A DNA stretch of 29,769 nt. It comes from Actinomycetota bacterium (GTDB taxonomy: Bacteria > Actinomycetota > Actinomycetes > Nanopelagicales > Nanopelagicaceae). Of this stretch, positions 1 to 8,050 are shown one piece after another (position 1 is the stretch's first letter; every line of letters begins with the position of its first letter). The position numbers and the translations under genes were made by a program. The notes beneath the pieces were generated by a model. It searched no databases and had not been told where the DNA came from. It worked only from the letters and a program-made list of their open reading frames with translations. The stretch spans positions 1 to 29,769 of the forward strand of contig WLNN01000001.1 of NCBI GenBank assembly GCA_009699765.1, given 5' to 3'.

Positions 1-25
1 CTCAAGTTAAACCAAAAATAAATAA

Positions 26-98
26 GCGTGCGTAGCTCAACGGATAGAGCATCTGACTACGGATCAGAAGGTTAGGGGTTCGAATCCCTTCGCGCGCA
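26..98 (+). tRNA. tRNA-Arg (anticodon ACG)
   Basis: A complete cloverleaf can be folded by hand. The acceptor stem is 26-32 with 91-97 (one G-U pair) and the discriminator A is at 98. The D-stem is GCTC/GAGC (35-38/47-50). The anticodon stem is TCTGA/TCAGA (52-56/64-68) around the loop CTACGGA, giving anticodon ACG at 59-61. The T-arm is 74-90 with loop TTCGAAT. The 3' CCA is not encoded. A34 in this tRNA is the usual substrate for conversion to inosine by TadA, allowing CGU, CGC and CGA to be read; a tadA gene is at 25933 in this window. The promoter, if separate, lies upstream of the window. Confidence 0.96.
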
Positions 99-106
99 CA
101 AGTTAA

Positions 107-146
107 GCTCTCGGTGCCTTTCACACCGAGGGCTTTTCTTCTTTTT
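107..146 (+). terminator. Intrinsic terminator of the tRNA-Arg gene
   Basis: A 10-bp stem (107-116 with 124-133, one G-U pair) closes a 7-nt loop and is followed directly by a T-rich tract (134-146, TTTTCTTCTTTTT). It begins 8 nt after the tRNA discriminator base. On the other strand the stem is not followed by a T-run, so it does not look bidirectional. It is the only textbook intrinsic terminator I find in the window. Confidence 0.9.
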
Positions 147-177
147 ATACCTCTTTAAATCCGGCATTTTTGTTGCG

Positions 178-768
178 TTAATCAGTGAGAGATAGTTTCA
201 CTAAAGCTGCTTGATGCGCCAACGAAGTCTCTTCTACAACTTTTTTCCACAGCGGAAAGGCTAAAGCAAGCAAGACAGTTGAAATTATTGAAGCAATTGT
301 CCCAAAAGCATTCTGCTGTGATCCGGTGTTAAACCCCAACATTCCAATAATTGAAGATGATACAAAGATAGCCCACCATTTCGTTGTTGAAATCAATCGA
401 TCACGGCCGGTATATATAGCGAAAATCAAAGATGTGTTATCTATCAAACGTTTTGGAACCCACCAAGAGAAAACTGGAGTGATCCAACCCCAAAATGCCC
501 ATCCGTCACGATAACCAAACCCCTCAGGTTGAATGGAACGTGAAGTTATTATTAATGATTTCACCCATTCCCAAAGAAAGAAACAATTAGGAATAGAGAC
601 AGCAACTGAGAAATATACAAGGACATCAATTGGGTGAAATTCCGTAAAGTCCGTGCCTGAAATGGATATACGTTGCAGAGATATAAACGATCCAAGAAGA
701 TATAGACCGCTCCACAGGATGACCTTTTTTGATCGTTTTTCTTCAATCTCCGGTGTAATTCGTAACAT
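178..768 (-). CDS. DUF4328-like integral membrane protein
   Basis: This 196-residue hydrophobic protein has about four to five membrane segments: roughly residues 16-34, 47-67, 90-105, 132-148 and 157-175. The segment GWAFWGWITPVFSWWVPKR resembles the conserved aromatic-proline block of DUF4328 proteins, common membrane proteins of unknown function in Actinobacteria. The family call rests on that block and on topology, so it is moderate. The ATG at 768 is preceded by GGGG about 8 nt upstream, a weak Shine-Dalgarno sequence. It stands alone on its strand, ending 32 bp from the tRNA terminator. No function is assigned. Confidence 0.72.
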   Translation of the reverse strand: MLRITPEIEEKRSKKVILWSGLYLLGSFISLQRISISGTDFTEFHPIDVLVYFSVAVSIPNCFFLWEWVKSLIITSRSIQPEGFGYRDGWAFWGWITPVFSWWVPKRLIDNTSLIFAIYTGRDRLISTTKWWAIFVSSSIIGMLGFNTGSQQNAFGTIASIISTVLLALAFPLWKKVVEETSLAHQAALVKLSLTD

Positions 769-1048
769 TGAAAATCCCCATTTCTCTCAACACTTCATAA
801 TCTTTCGGGAAGTATCTATCCAAATTTCGAGAAAAGATGGAGAAAGGTGGAGGTAGAGGAAATTGTGGGGACGCCCCTAGATTTTATTGAGTAAGGTCCT
901 CAAGGCTCCCAGATCTAGTCAGATCTTTTCCGCCCTCAATTCTTCCGAACCCCTAGCTGAATTTCTCCTCTGCCAACCCTTCCGCTCTTAAACCTCGCTG
1001 TGCTAATCTCGTGTTAGCGCTCTCATTGGGAGCCAAAAGATTGGGGAT
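769..1048. other. Intergenic region between divergent genes
   Basis: This 280-bp stretch separates the DUF4328-like gene (-) from the arabinose-side genes (+). I see no RNA gene, mobile element or convincing ORF in it. It holds a possible -10 (TAATCT, 1004-1009) and, just downstream, an operator-like imperfect palindrome at 1012-1025, listed separately. A short AGATCT direct repeat (911-916, 921-926) has no obvious meaning. Confidence 0.5.
1012..1025. promoter_or_regulatory. Candidate second LacI-type operator
   Basis: The 14-bp site TGTTAGCGCTCTCA is centred on AGCGCT. Read as two inverted half-sites it is TGTTAGC and TGAGAGC, each one base away from TGTGAGC, the left half of the perfect operator before chvE (5202-5208). 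It lies 2 bp downstream of a possible -10 (TAATCT, 1004-1009), where a bound repressor would block transcription of the downstream cluster. The match is inferred by eye and each half is imperfect. Confidence 0.4.
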
Positions 1049-1402
1049 TTGAAGGTGGAGAAGAGCTGGTCCCTCTTGGGTCAATACGAGAAGAAAGCCC
1101 GACCAAGCCTTTTTGGAATGGCCCTTTCTGTATACATCGCAGCAGAAACATTTGGTAGCCACGACCACCGTTACAAAATTTTGATGTGCATTTTGATTCT
1201 GATTTCTGGCGCATATATTGCGTCAAAAGCGATCCCTGCCAAATCCATTCTCGGAATCTCGACCGTGCTCATCAGTCTCATTTGGATACTCCCACTCATA
1301 AATGACACTGTTTTTTACAGCCTCGATATTTGGTTTATGTCCGCACACTCAATCCTCGCTCTTGCTGTTGCAGGTGGCGCATTCACTTATCTTAAGAATT
1401 AA
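1049..1402 (+). CDS. Small membrane protein of unknown function
   Basis: This 117-residue product has about three hydrophobic segments (roughly residues 40-58, 66-84 and 93-113). I do not recognise the family. The start is uncertain: TTG at 1049 sits only 1-2 nt after GGGGA (1043-1047), while GTG at 1055 has a more usual spacing to the same G-run; ATG at 1118 would shorten the protein by 23 residues and has no visible ribosome-binding site. The stop is 9 nt before the SRPBCC-like gene at 1412, which overlaps the LacI-type regulator, so these genes probably form the front of the arabinose transcript. Confidence 0.6.
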   Translation: MKVEKSWSLLGQYEKKARPSLFGMALSVYIAAETFGSHDHRYKILMCILILISGAYIASKAIPAKSILGISTVLISLIWILPLINDTVFYSLDIWFMSAHSILALAVAGGAFTYLKN

Positions 1403-1411
1403 TGATCGAAC

Positions 1412-1837
1412 ATGTCTAAAGGAAATTTTGTAGGATTCCAACAGAAGATTGAGATCCCTGAGGGATTTGAACTTCTTGAGATAAACGATGAAATCGAAAG
1501 CTCTCTTGGAAAAGATGAACTCTTTTCATGGCTCAGCAAATCAGAATCTATATCACAATGGTTTTACATAGTTAGCAAACTCGATTTACGTTCCGGGGGG
1601 AAAATAGATTTTATCAACGCGAACGGTGCTACGTCACAGGCTGTTTGCACCTCCATCTCATTTGGAAAAGAAATATCTATGCTCGCCGATGAATTTGGAA
1701 ACTTTAAGGCGCGGGTTACTAAGTCAAAGAGTAACTTTAAGATTGAACTCAACTTTAAAATATTAACTGATGACTCTGATGCAAAAAGTAAAGAAATTCT
1801 GCCACTGATTTCAAAATTAAAGTTGCTAGTCTCATGA
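1412..1837 (+). CDS. SRPBCC-like (START/Bet v1-type) small protein
   Basis: This 141-residue soluble protein has no signal peptide. The pattern of a tryptophan in a helix followed by GGKIDF and FGKEISMLADEFG strands resembles SRPBCC-fold proteins of the AHSA1 type, which bind hydrophobic ligands or partners. The call is by pattern, not close homology. Its stop overlaps the regulator start in ATGA (1834-1837), so translation of the two is probably coupled. No clear Shine-Dalgarno sequence precedes its ATG. No role in arabinose use is known to me; it could be a hitchhiker or a regulator-linked protein. Confidence 0.65.
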   Translation: MSKGNFVGFQQKIEIPEGFELLEINDEIESSLGKDELFSWLSKSESISQWFYIVSKLDLRSGGKIDFINANGATSQAVCTSISFGKEISMLADEFGNFKARVTKSKSNFKIELNFKILTDDSDAKSKEILPLISKLKLLVS

Positions 1838-2841
1838 CGCGTAAAGCAAATATTTACGATGTTGCAAAGCTCGCTGGGGTTTCTCATCAAACAGTTTCTC
1901 GAGTTCTTAACAATCATTCAAGCCTTAAGCCCGCTACACGTGAGCGAGTTGAAAAGGCAATTGCAGAGTTGCATTACCGGCCAAACCAGGCGGCTCGTCA
2001 GCTCGTCACATCGCAGAGCAACATAATTGGAATTTTGATTGCAGGCACTGAATTATTCGGGCCCTGGGCAATTCTTAATGCAATGAAGCGTGAGGCGCGC
2101 GTTGCGGGCTACTCAATCATTTCGGTCTCCATATCCTCTGATTCTCCTGAATCTTGGCATGAAGGAATTGATCAACTACATAAGCTCGACATTGATGGCG
2201 TAATTTGCATCAACCTCAACCACCAAATAATTAAAGAGGTTGAAAAATCACTTTCATCAGCAACAATTGTGATTGTAGATACTGAAGCCAGTAAGAAATT
2301 TGATACAGTCAATATTGAAAACTTAAATGGCGGCGTAATGGCGACCGAACACCTTATTTCTCTCGGACATAAAAAGATTGTGCACGTAACAGGACCTTCA
2401 GATGGGTACGAAGGCCAGCAACGTCGCTTTGGTTATGAGAAAGCTATGCAGAAGGCAAAGTTAAAAGCTGACGTTATTGAGGGCGATTGGTCACTTGAAA
2501 CTGGTTACAGAATCGGTAATGAGATAGCAGCCCGCAAAACTCTTCCGACTGCGATATTTACTGGAAACGATCATCTTGCACTTGGCATAATTAAGGCGCT
2601 GACCGAAAATAGAATTAGAGTTCCGCAAGATATGAGCATTGTTGGGTTTGATGACATTCCTGAGGCAAGCTATGTATCTCCGGCACTTACATCTATCCGT
2701 CAAGATTTTGACCAACTTGGCAATCTGGCAATCGGAAGAATGTTGATTCAACTAAAAACACCAACCAAGCACAAGGCATTTACAGTTCCAGCAGAACTCG
2801 TTGTTAGAGAATCCACTCAAAAACTCAAGGTAGGGAAATAA
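1834..2841 (+). CDS. LacI-family regulator of the arabinose locus
   Basis: This 335-residue repressor has an N-terminal LacI helix-turn-helix (IYDVAKLAGVSHQTVSRVLN, about residues 7-26), the hinge region NQAARQL, and a periplasmic-binding-protein-like sensor domain (about 60-330) with the family motif SIVGFDDIPEASYVSPALTSIRQD near the C-terminus. It overlaps the previous gene by 4 bp and ends 1 nt before araB, so it is embedded in the operon it probably controls. LacI-type arabinose regulators are known in some Corynebacterium strains; most Gram-positives use a GntR/LacI chimera. Candidate operators are at 5203-5214 and 1012-1025. The inducer (L-arabinose or a derivative) is inferred. Confidence 0.9.
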   Translation: MTRKANIYDVAKLAGVSHQTVSRVLNNHSSLKPATRERVEKAIAELHYRPNQAARQLVTSQSNIIGILIAGTELFGPWAILNAMKREARVAGYSIISVSISSDSPESWHEGIDQLHKLDIDGVICINLNHQIIKEVEKSLSSATIVIVDTEASKKFDTVNIENLNGGVMATEHLISLGHKKIVHVTGPSDGYEGQQRRFGYEKAMQKAKLKADVIEGDWSLETGYRIGNEIAARKTLPTAIFTGNDHLALGIIKALTENRIRVPQDMSIVGFDDIPEASYVSPALTSIRQDFDQLGNLAIGRMLIQLKTPTKHKAFTVPAELVVRESTQKLKVGK

Positions 2842-2842
2842 C

Positions 2843-4492
2843 ATGACCGATAAATATGTAATCGGAGTCGATTACGGAACTCTCTCGGGCCGAGCGCTAA
2901 TTGTTCGAGTATCTGACGGAGCTGAGATGGGTTCGGCAGTATTTGAATACCCCAACGCGGTTATGGATCGCGTTTTGAATTCAAGTGGCCAGGCTCTTGG
3001 CCCTGACTGGGCTTTGCAAGACCCCAATGATTACGTAGAAGTGTTAAAACACGCTGTTCCCGAGGCACTTAAGGCATCTGGCATTAAGGCCGAAGATGTT
3101 GTTGGAATTGCAACAGATTTTACTGCTTGCACAATGATCCCAGTATTAGAAGATGGCACACCGCTCTGTCAGCTCGATGAATTTAAGAATAACCCGCATG
3201 CTTATGTAAAGCTTTGGAAGCATCATGCTGCTCAACCTCATGCAGATCGCATCAATGCAATGGCACGCGAGCGGAAAGAGAAATGGCTTCCTCGCTACGG
3301 CGGGCAGATTTCTTCCGAATGGGAACTTGCAAAAGGATTACAAATTCTTGAAGAAGCGCCCGATGTTTATAACCACATGTGGAAATTTGTAGAAGCAGCG
3401 GATTGGATCATTTGGCAGCTTTGCGGAAAATATGTTCGTAACGCATGTACTGCGGGATATAAAGGAAATCTCCAGGATGGCCAATATCCATCTCGAGAAT
3501 TTTTCGCAGCACTCAATCCCGACTTTGCCGGATTTGCTGACGAGAAGATTTCTCACACAATCGGAGAACTCGGTGATAATGCGGGACCACTTACCGAGGC
3601 TGCTTCTACATGGACCGGACTACCAGCGGGAATCGCAGTAGCGGTTGGAAATGTTGATGCACACGTAACAGCGCCTGCTGCAAAAGCAACAGAGCCGGGA
3701 CAAATGGTTGCAATCATGGGAACTTCAACATGTCACGTAATGAACCATGATGCGATTACTGAAGTTCCTGGCATGTGTGGTGTTGTAGATGGTGGAATTG
3801 TTAGCGGTCTCTATGGTTATGAAGCGGGTCAATCTGGAGTGGGCGACATCTTCGCTTGGTATGTAAATAACCAAGTGCCACAAAGTTATTTTGATGATGC
3901 TAAGAATGCAGGAAAATCTGTTCATCAACACCTTACAGATCTCGCCGCTCAAGAAAGCATTGGCGCACACGGCTTAGTGGCCCTTGATTGGCATAGCGGA
4001 AATCGCTCTGTATTAGTTGATCATGAGCTCAGTGGAACGATTCTGGGCCTGACTCTGACAACGACTGCAGATCAGGTATATCGGGCATTATTAGAGTCGA
4101 CTGCATACGGCACTCGAATGATTGTTGATACTTTTGCATCATCTGGCGTACCGGTAAAAGAGTTCATCGTTGCTGGAGGATTGCTTAAAAATACCTTTTT
4201 AATGCAGATGTACTCCGATGTAACTCGTTTGCCGATTTCAACCATTGATACAGATCAAGGCCCTGCGCTTGGGTCTGCAATCCATGCTGCTGTAGCTAGT
4301 GGAAATTATCCAAATGTAAATGCCGCGGCAGAGGCAATGGGTAAAGTAAATAAGCATGTATATACACCCAATGAAGAGCGATCTTTGCAGTACGACAAGC
4401 TCTATCACGAATACGTAGAACTTCACGACTACTTTGGTCGTGGTGCAAATAATGTAATGAAACGACTAAAGCAGATGAAGCGCGAGGTATGA
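2843..4492 (+). CDS. araB: L-ribulokinase
   Basis: This 549-residue FGGY-family carbohydrate kinase phosphorylates L-ribulose to L-ribulose 5-phosphate with ATP. The N-terminus has the nucleotide-phosphate loop VDYGTLSGRALIV (about residues 9-21) and the C-terminal half has IVAGGLLKNTFLMQMYSDV, the adenosine-site motif of the family. The length is close to E. coli AraB. The ATG follows GGTAGGGAA with about 6 nt spacing and lies 1 nt after the regulator's stop; the 3' end overlaps araD. Its position between the repressor and araD, with araA in the same locus, supports ribulokinase over xylulokinase. Confidence 0.96.
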   Translation: MTDKYVIGVDYGTLSGRALIVRVSDGAEMGSAVFEYPNAVMDRVLNSSGQALGPDWALQDPNDYVEVLKHAVPEALKASGIKAEDVVGIATDFTACTMIPVLEDGTPLCQLDEFKNNPHAYVKLWKHHAAQPHADRINAMARERKEKWLPRYGGQISSEWELAKGLQILEEAPDVYNHMWKFVEAADWIIWQLCGKYVRNACTAGYKGNLQDGQYPSREFFAALNPDFAGFADEKISHTIGELGDNAGPLTEAASTWTGLPAGIAVAVGNVDAHVTAPAAKATEPGQMVAIMGTSTCHVMNHDAITEVPGMCGVVDGGIVSGLYGYEAGQSGVGDIFAWYVNNQVPQSYFDDAKNAGKSVHQHLTDLAAQESIGAHGLVALDWHSGNRSVLVDHELSGTILGLTLTTTADQVYRALLESTAYGTRMIVDTFASSGVPVKEFIVAGGLLKNTFLMQMYSDVTRLPISTIDTDQGPALGSAIHAAVASGNYPNVNAAAEAMGKVNKHVYTPNEERSLQYDKLYHEYVELHDYFGRGANNVMKRLKQMKREV

Positions 4493-4494
4493 CA

Positions 4495-5172
4495 ATGGCT
4501 ACTAATGATCAACTTATAAAGAAAACACAGGAACTATTAGTCGACCTCCATCAAGAATTAGTTCGCTACGAATTAGTTGCATGGACAAGTGGCAATGTTT
4601 CTCAGCGAATTACCTTTGAGGATGGCTCACCAGATCTCTTTGCAATCAAACCATCTGGAGTTAGGTATGAAGAACTCACCGCAGAGCTGATGGTTATCTG
4701 CGATTTAGATGGAAAGCTCGTTTCAGGAACACGTTCGCCCTCAAGTGACACTGCAGCTCATGCTTACGTCTATCGCAACATGCCTGAGGTAAATGGTGTT
4801 GTGCATACACATAGCAATTACGCATGCGCATGGGCTGCTATCGGTCAGGAGATCCCTTGTATTCTCACAGCAATTGCAGACGAATTCGGTGGCCCGATTC
4901 CTGTTGGTCCATTTGCAATCGTTGGAGATGATTCAATCGGTCGCGGAATTGTTGAAACACTTAAAGGCCATCGATCGCCAGCAGTCTTAATGCAAAATCA
5001 CGGAGTTTTCTCAATTGGGCCGAGTGCACTTGATGCAGTGAAGGCCGCAGTTATGTGTGAGGACAATGCAAAGAGCGCATTTATTGCTCGCCAGCTGGGA
5101 ACCCCAATCCCAATCCCGCAGGACGCGATTGAATCTTTATTCAATCGTTATCAAAAGGTCTATGGAAAATAG
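4495..5172 (+). CDS. araD: L-ribulose-5-phosphate 4-epimerase
   Basis: This class II aldolase-fold enzyme (about 225 residues, near the usual 231) converts L-ribulose 5-phosphate to D-xylulose 5-phosphate for the pentose phosphate pathway. Metal-binding histidines are visible in VVHTHSNYACAWAAIG and in LMQNHGVFSIG; SGNVSQR is the substrate-phosphate region. Two ATGs are possible. The one at 4489 overlaps the araB stop as ATGA but is only 1 nt from GAGG (4484-4487). The one at 4495 has 7 nt spacing to the same GAGG, so I prefer it. An 83-bp gap with an operator separates it from chvE. Confidence 0.95.
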   Translation: MATNDQLIKKTQELLVDLHQELVRYELVAWTSGNVSQRITFEDGSPDLFAIKPSGVRYEELTAELMVICDLDGKLVSGTRSPSSDTAAHAYVYRNMPEVNGVVHTHSNYACAWAAIGQEIPCILTAIADEFGGPIPVGPFAIVGDDSIGRGIVETLKGHRSPAVLMQNHGVFSIGPSALDAVKAAVMCEDNAKSAFIARQLGTPIPIPQDAIESLFNRYQKVYGK

Positions 5173-5201
5173 CCGGAAGTAGGTAGATTTTCCAATAGAA
5201 A

Positions 5202-5216
5202 TGTGAGCGCTCACTT
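5202..5216. promoter_or_regulatory. LacI-type operator upstream of chvE
   Basis: GTGAGCGCTCAC (5203-5214) is a perfect 12-bp palindrome with a central CG, typical of LacI-family operators. It sits in the 83-bp gap between araD and chvE, about 40 bp upstream of the TTG start. Possible -10 sequences flank it: TAGATT (5184-5189) upstream and TAGAGT (5216-5221) downstream; which one is used cannot be decided from sequence. It is the best candidate binding site for the repressor at 1834, and its position would control the transporter and araA separately from araBD. Confidence 0.75.
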
Positions 5217-5255
5217 AGAGTTCTCATTTTCGTTCACCCTAGGAAAGGAACACAA

Positions 5256-6356
5256 TTGATTAAGAAGCTAACAACTGTCCTTGCTGTAACAGCAATGGCA
5301 GTAACAGGTCTTATGGTTGCTGCGCCAGCACAGGCAGCAAGCAAGGGCCTTATCGGTGTTGCAATGCCAACACAGTCATCAACTCGTTGGATTTCAGACG
5401 GTAACAGCATCAAGGCTGCTCTCGTTAAGTTGGGTTACACAGTTGATCTTCAGTACGCAGAAGATGACATCCCAACACAGGTTTCACAGCTCGAAGGAAT
5501 GCTTACTAAGGGCGCTAAGGCACTCATCATCGCTTCAATCGATGGCGAGCAGCTCACAGACGTTCTTGCAAAGGCAAAGAGCAAGAAGGTTCCAGTTATT
5601 GCTTACGACCGTTTGATCCGTAAGTCAGCAAACGTTGACTACTACGCAACATTCGACAACTTCAAGGTTGGCGTACAGCAGGCAACATCACTTCTCGTTG
5701 GTCTTGGAGTCTTCAAGTCAGAAGCTTCAACTAAGGCTGACGGTCCAAAGGCAAAGGGTCCATTCAACGTGGAGCTTTTCGCTGGATCACCAGATGACAA
5801 CAACGCTACATTCTTCTTCAACGGAGCAATGTCAGTTCTTAACCCACTCATCAAGAGCAAGGTTATTGTTGTTAAGTCAGGTCAGACAGCATTCACAAAG
5901 GTCGCAACACTTCGTTGGGACGGCGCAGTTGCACAGAAGCGTATGGAAGACATCCTTGTTTCTTCATATGCATCAGCTAAGGTCAATGGCGTACTTTCAC
6001 CATACGACGGTCTAAGCCGTGGAATCATCGCAGCACTTACAGACGGTGGTTACACAACAAAGACAATGCCTATCATCTCAGGCCAGGATGCAGAAGTTCT
6101 TTCTGTTAAGGCAATGATCAAGGGCGACCAGTACTCAACAATCTTCAAGGACACTCGTGAACTTGCAAAGGTTGCAGTATCAATGGCAGATGCACTTCTT
6201 AAGGGCAAGAAGCCAACAGTTAACGATACAAAGACATACAACAATGGCGTGAAGGTTGTTCCATCATTCCTTCTAACTCCATACATCGTTACAACTAAGA
6301 ACTACAAGAAGGTTCTTATTGATAGCGGATACATCAAGGCAGCAGATCTAGGCTAA
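5256..6356 (+). CDS. chvE: Monosaccharide ABC transporter substrate-binding protein (ChvE-like)
   Basis: This 366-residue extracellular sugar-binding protein feeds the MmsA-MmsB transporter; L-arabinose is the likely ligand from context. The start is TTG, with the strong AGGAAAGGA ribosome-binding site 6 nt upstream. The signal peptide (KK, hydrophobic core, APAQA; cleavage after about A27) is followed by the periplasmic-binding-protein 4 fold, with motifs [24 protein letters not shown] and [13 protein letters not shown]. There is no lipobox and no cysteine anywhere in the protein, unusual for a binding protein of a single-membrane bacterium. Every lysine codon I read is AAG and nearly all prolines are CCA, a much stronger bias than in araB, suggesting high expression. 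Confidence 0.95.
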   Translation: MIKKLTTVLAVTAMAVTGLMVAAPAQAASKGLIGVAMPTQSSTRWISDGNSIKAALVKLGYTVDLQYAEDDIPTQVSQLEGMLTKGAKALIIASIDGEQLTDVLAKAKSKKVPVIAYDRLIRKSANVDYYATFDNFKVGVQQATSLLVGLGVFKSEASTKADGPKAKGPFNVELFAGSPDDNNATFFFNGAMSVLNPLIKSKVIVVKSGQTAFTKVATLRWDGAVAQKRMEDILVSSYASAKVNGVLSPYDGLSRGIIAALTDGGYTTKTMPIISGQDAEVLSVKAMIKGDQYSTIFKDTRELAKVAVSMADALLKGKKPTVNDTKTYNNGVKVVPSFLLTPYIVTTKNYKKVLIDSGYIKAADLG

Positions 6357-6376
6357 TACCTTGGGTAATGCTTAAT

Positions 6377-6418
6377 GTTCGGTTGGTCAATCTCACATAC
6401 GGGATTGACCAACCGAAC
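6377..6418 (+). other. Strong RNA hairpin between chvE and mmsA
   Basis: Sixteen bases (6377-6392) are perfectly complementary to 6403-6418; two more pairs (one G-U) extend the stem to 18 bp with a 6-nt loop (6395-6400). It begins 21 nt after the chvE stop. No T-run follows (the next bases are TCCCATTTATGG), so it is not a standard intrinsic terminator. It most likely protects the 3' end of an abundant chvE mRNA and limits read-through into mmsA, a common arrangement for binding-protein genes. That role is inference. Confidence 0.8.
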
Positions 6419-6496
6419 TCCCATTTATGGTTGTATTGCAGTACTAAGATGAATTGATAACTAGTTCATTACATTGAAAATCTAGATTGATTAGAA

Positions 6497-8050
6497 ATGT
6501 TGGGGAAAATGACAGAGAACATCTTGGAAATGAAAAACATCACCAAGACTTTCCCGGGAGTAAATGCGCTCACCGATGTCACATTAAAAGTTAAGCGCGG
6601 CGAGATCCATGCAATCTGCGGTGAAAATGGCGCCGGAAAATCAACACTGATGAAAGTGCTCTCTGGAGTTTATCCACACGGCACTTACGATGGCGACATT
6701 GTCTTTGAAAATGAAGTTTTAAACTTAAAGAATATCCGCGACTCCGAACATCTTGGAATTGTAATCATCCACCAAGAGCTTGCGTTGAGTCCATACCTTT
6801 CGATCGCAGAGAACATCTTCCTAAATAATGAAATTAAGAGCCGCGGACTTATCGACTGGAACAAGACAGGTCTTGAGGCGCAGAAGCTTCTCGCCAAAGT
6901 TGGACTTTCGGAAGATCCAAATACGCCGGTAAATAAGATTGGTGTTGGAAAGCAACAGCTTGTAGAAATTGCTAAAGCACTTTCAAAGCGAGTAAAGCTC
7001 CTAATTCTCGACGAGCCAACTGCGGCGCTCAATGATGCAGATTCAGCCCACTTGCTCGATCTCTTGCGCCAATTTAAATCTCAAGGAATGACTTGCATCA
7101 TCATTTCTCACAAGCTTAATGAGATTGCAGCAATTGCAGATCAGACAACAATTATCCGTGACGGATTTGTAATCGAAACTCTTGATATGCATGCCGACAA
7201 GGTCGATCAAGAGCGCATTATTAAGGGCATGGTCGGTCGCGAGATGAACAACCGCTATCCAGCGCGCGAGCCAAAAATTGGTGATGAGGTATTCCGCATA
7301 GAGAACTGGATGGTTCATCACCCAGATGACCATGAGCGGGTTGTTGTAGATCAGGCAAACCTCAATGTTAAGGCTGGCGAAATCGTTGGCTTGGCGGGAA
7401 TCATGGGTGCTGGTCGAACAGAGCTAGCCCGGAGTGTCTTCGGCCATAGCTGGGGCGCAAAGATCTCTGGATCAGTATTTGTTAATGGCAAAGAGGTCAA
7501 TGTAAAGACCGTTCGCCGCGCTATTGATGCTGGTATCGCATATTCAACTGAGGATCGCAAGCGTTTTGGTCTCAATCTGCTCGATGACATCAAGCGCAAT
7601 ATTTCAATCGCCTCATTAGAAGATTTCACGAAACGTGGCCTCGTTAATGCAAATGAAGAGTTCAAAGTTGGATCCGAATATCGCGAATCAATGAATATCA
7701 AAGCTCCATCTGCCAACTCCATCGTTGGAAAACTCTCTGGTGGAAATCAGCAGAAAGTTGTTTTAAGTCAATGGATTAATGTGGATCCGGAGATTTTGAT
7801 TCTTGATGAGCCAACGCGAGGAATCGACGTTGGAGCTAAGTACGAGATTTACACAATCATCCAAGAGTTGGCCTCAAGAGGTAAGGCCGTATTGGTGATT
7901 TCAAGCGAGCTTCCAGAGCTACTAGGTATTTGCGATCGAATTTATGCAATCGCTGAAGGTGTTATCACAGGAGAAGTTGCACGTAAGGACTTCTCGCCAG
8001 AGTTACTCATGCAATACATGACCACGGTAAAGGAAGTAAGCAATGTCTAA
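6497..8050 (+). CDS. mmsA: Sugar ABC transporter ATP-binding protein, two ATPase domains (MmsA/GguA-like)
   Basis: This 517-residue CUT2-family ATPase powers monosaccharide import. Domain 1 has Walker [10 protein letters not shown] (about residues 42-50), a diverged signature [14 protein letters not shown] and Walker [12 protein letters not shown]. Domain 2 has a degenerate Walker A (GIMGAGRTE), the signature [14 protein letters not shown] and Walker [17 protein letters not shown]. The inactive-looking second P-loop is normal for CUT2. The start may be ATG 6497, which has TAGATT ending 8 nt upstream (a possible leaderless start), or ATG 6509, which matches homologues better ([13 protein letters not shown]) but has GGGG only 3 nt away. 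It overlaps mmsB by 8 bp. Confidence 0.95.
   Translation: MLGKMTENILEMKNITKTFPGVNALTDVTLKVKRGEIHAICGENGAGKSTLMKVLSGVYPHGTYDGDIVFENEVLNLKNIRDSEHLGIVIIHQELALSPYLSIAENIFLNNEIKSRGLIDWNKTGLEAQKLLAKVGLSEDPNTPVNKIGVGKQQLVEIAKALSKRVKLLILDEPTAALNDADSAHLLDLLRQFKSQGMTCIIISHKLNEIAAIADQTTIIRDGFVIETLDMHADKVDQERIIKGMVGREMNNRYPAREPKIGDEVFRIENWMVHHPDDHERVVVDQANLNVKAGEIVGLAGIMGAGRTELARSVFGHSWGAKISGSVFVNGKEVNVKTVRRAIDAGIAYSTEDRKRFGLNLLDDIKRNISIASLEDFTKRGLVNANEEFKVGSEYRESMNIKAPSANSIVGKLSGGNQQKVVLSQWINVDPEILILDEPTRGIDVGAKYEIYTIIQELASRGKAVLVISSELPELLGICDRIYAIAEGVITGEVARKDFSPELLMQYMTTVKEVSNV

Noticed and set aside
911..926. AGATCT direct repeat in the 769-1048 gap.
   Set aside because: Two six-base copies with a 4-bp gap are too short to support a function, and no gene-linked feature uses them.
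6377..6430. Reading the chvE-mmsA hairpin as a rho-independent terminator.
   Set aside because: The stem is followed by TCCCATTTATGG, with no T-run, so it fails the usual test.
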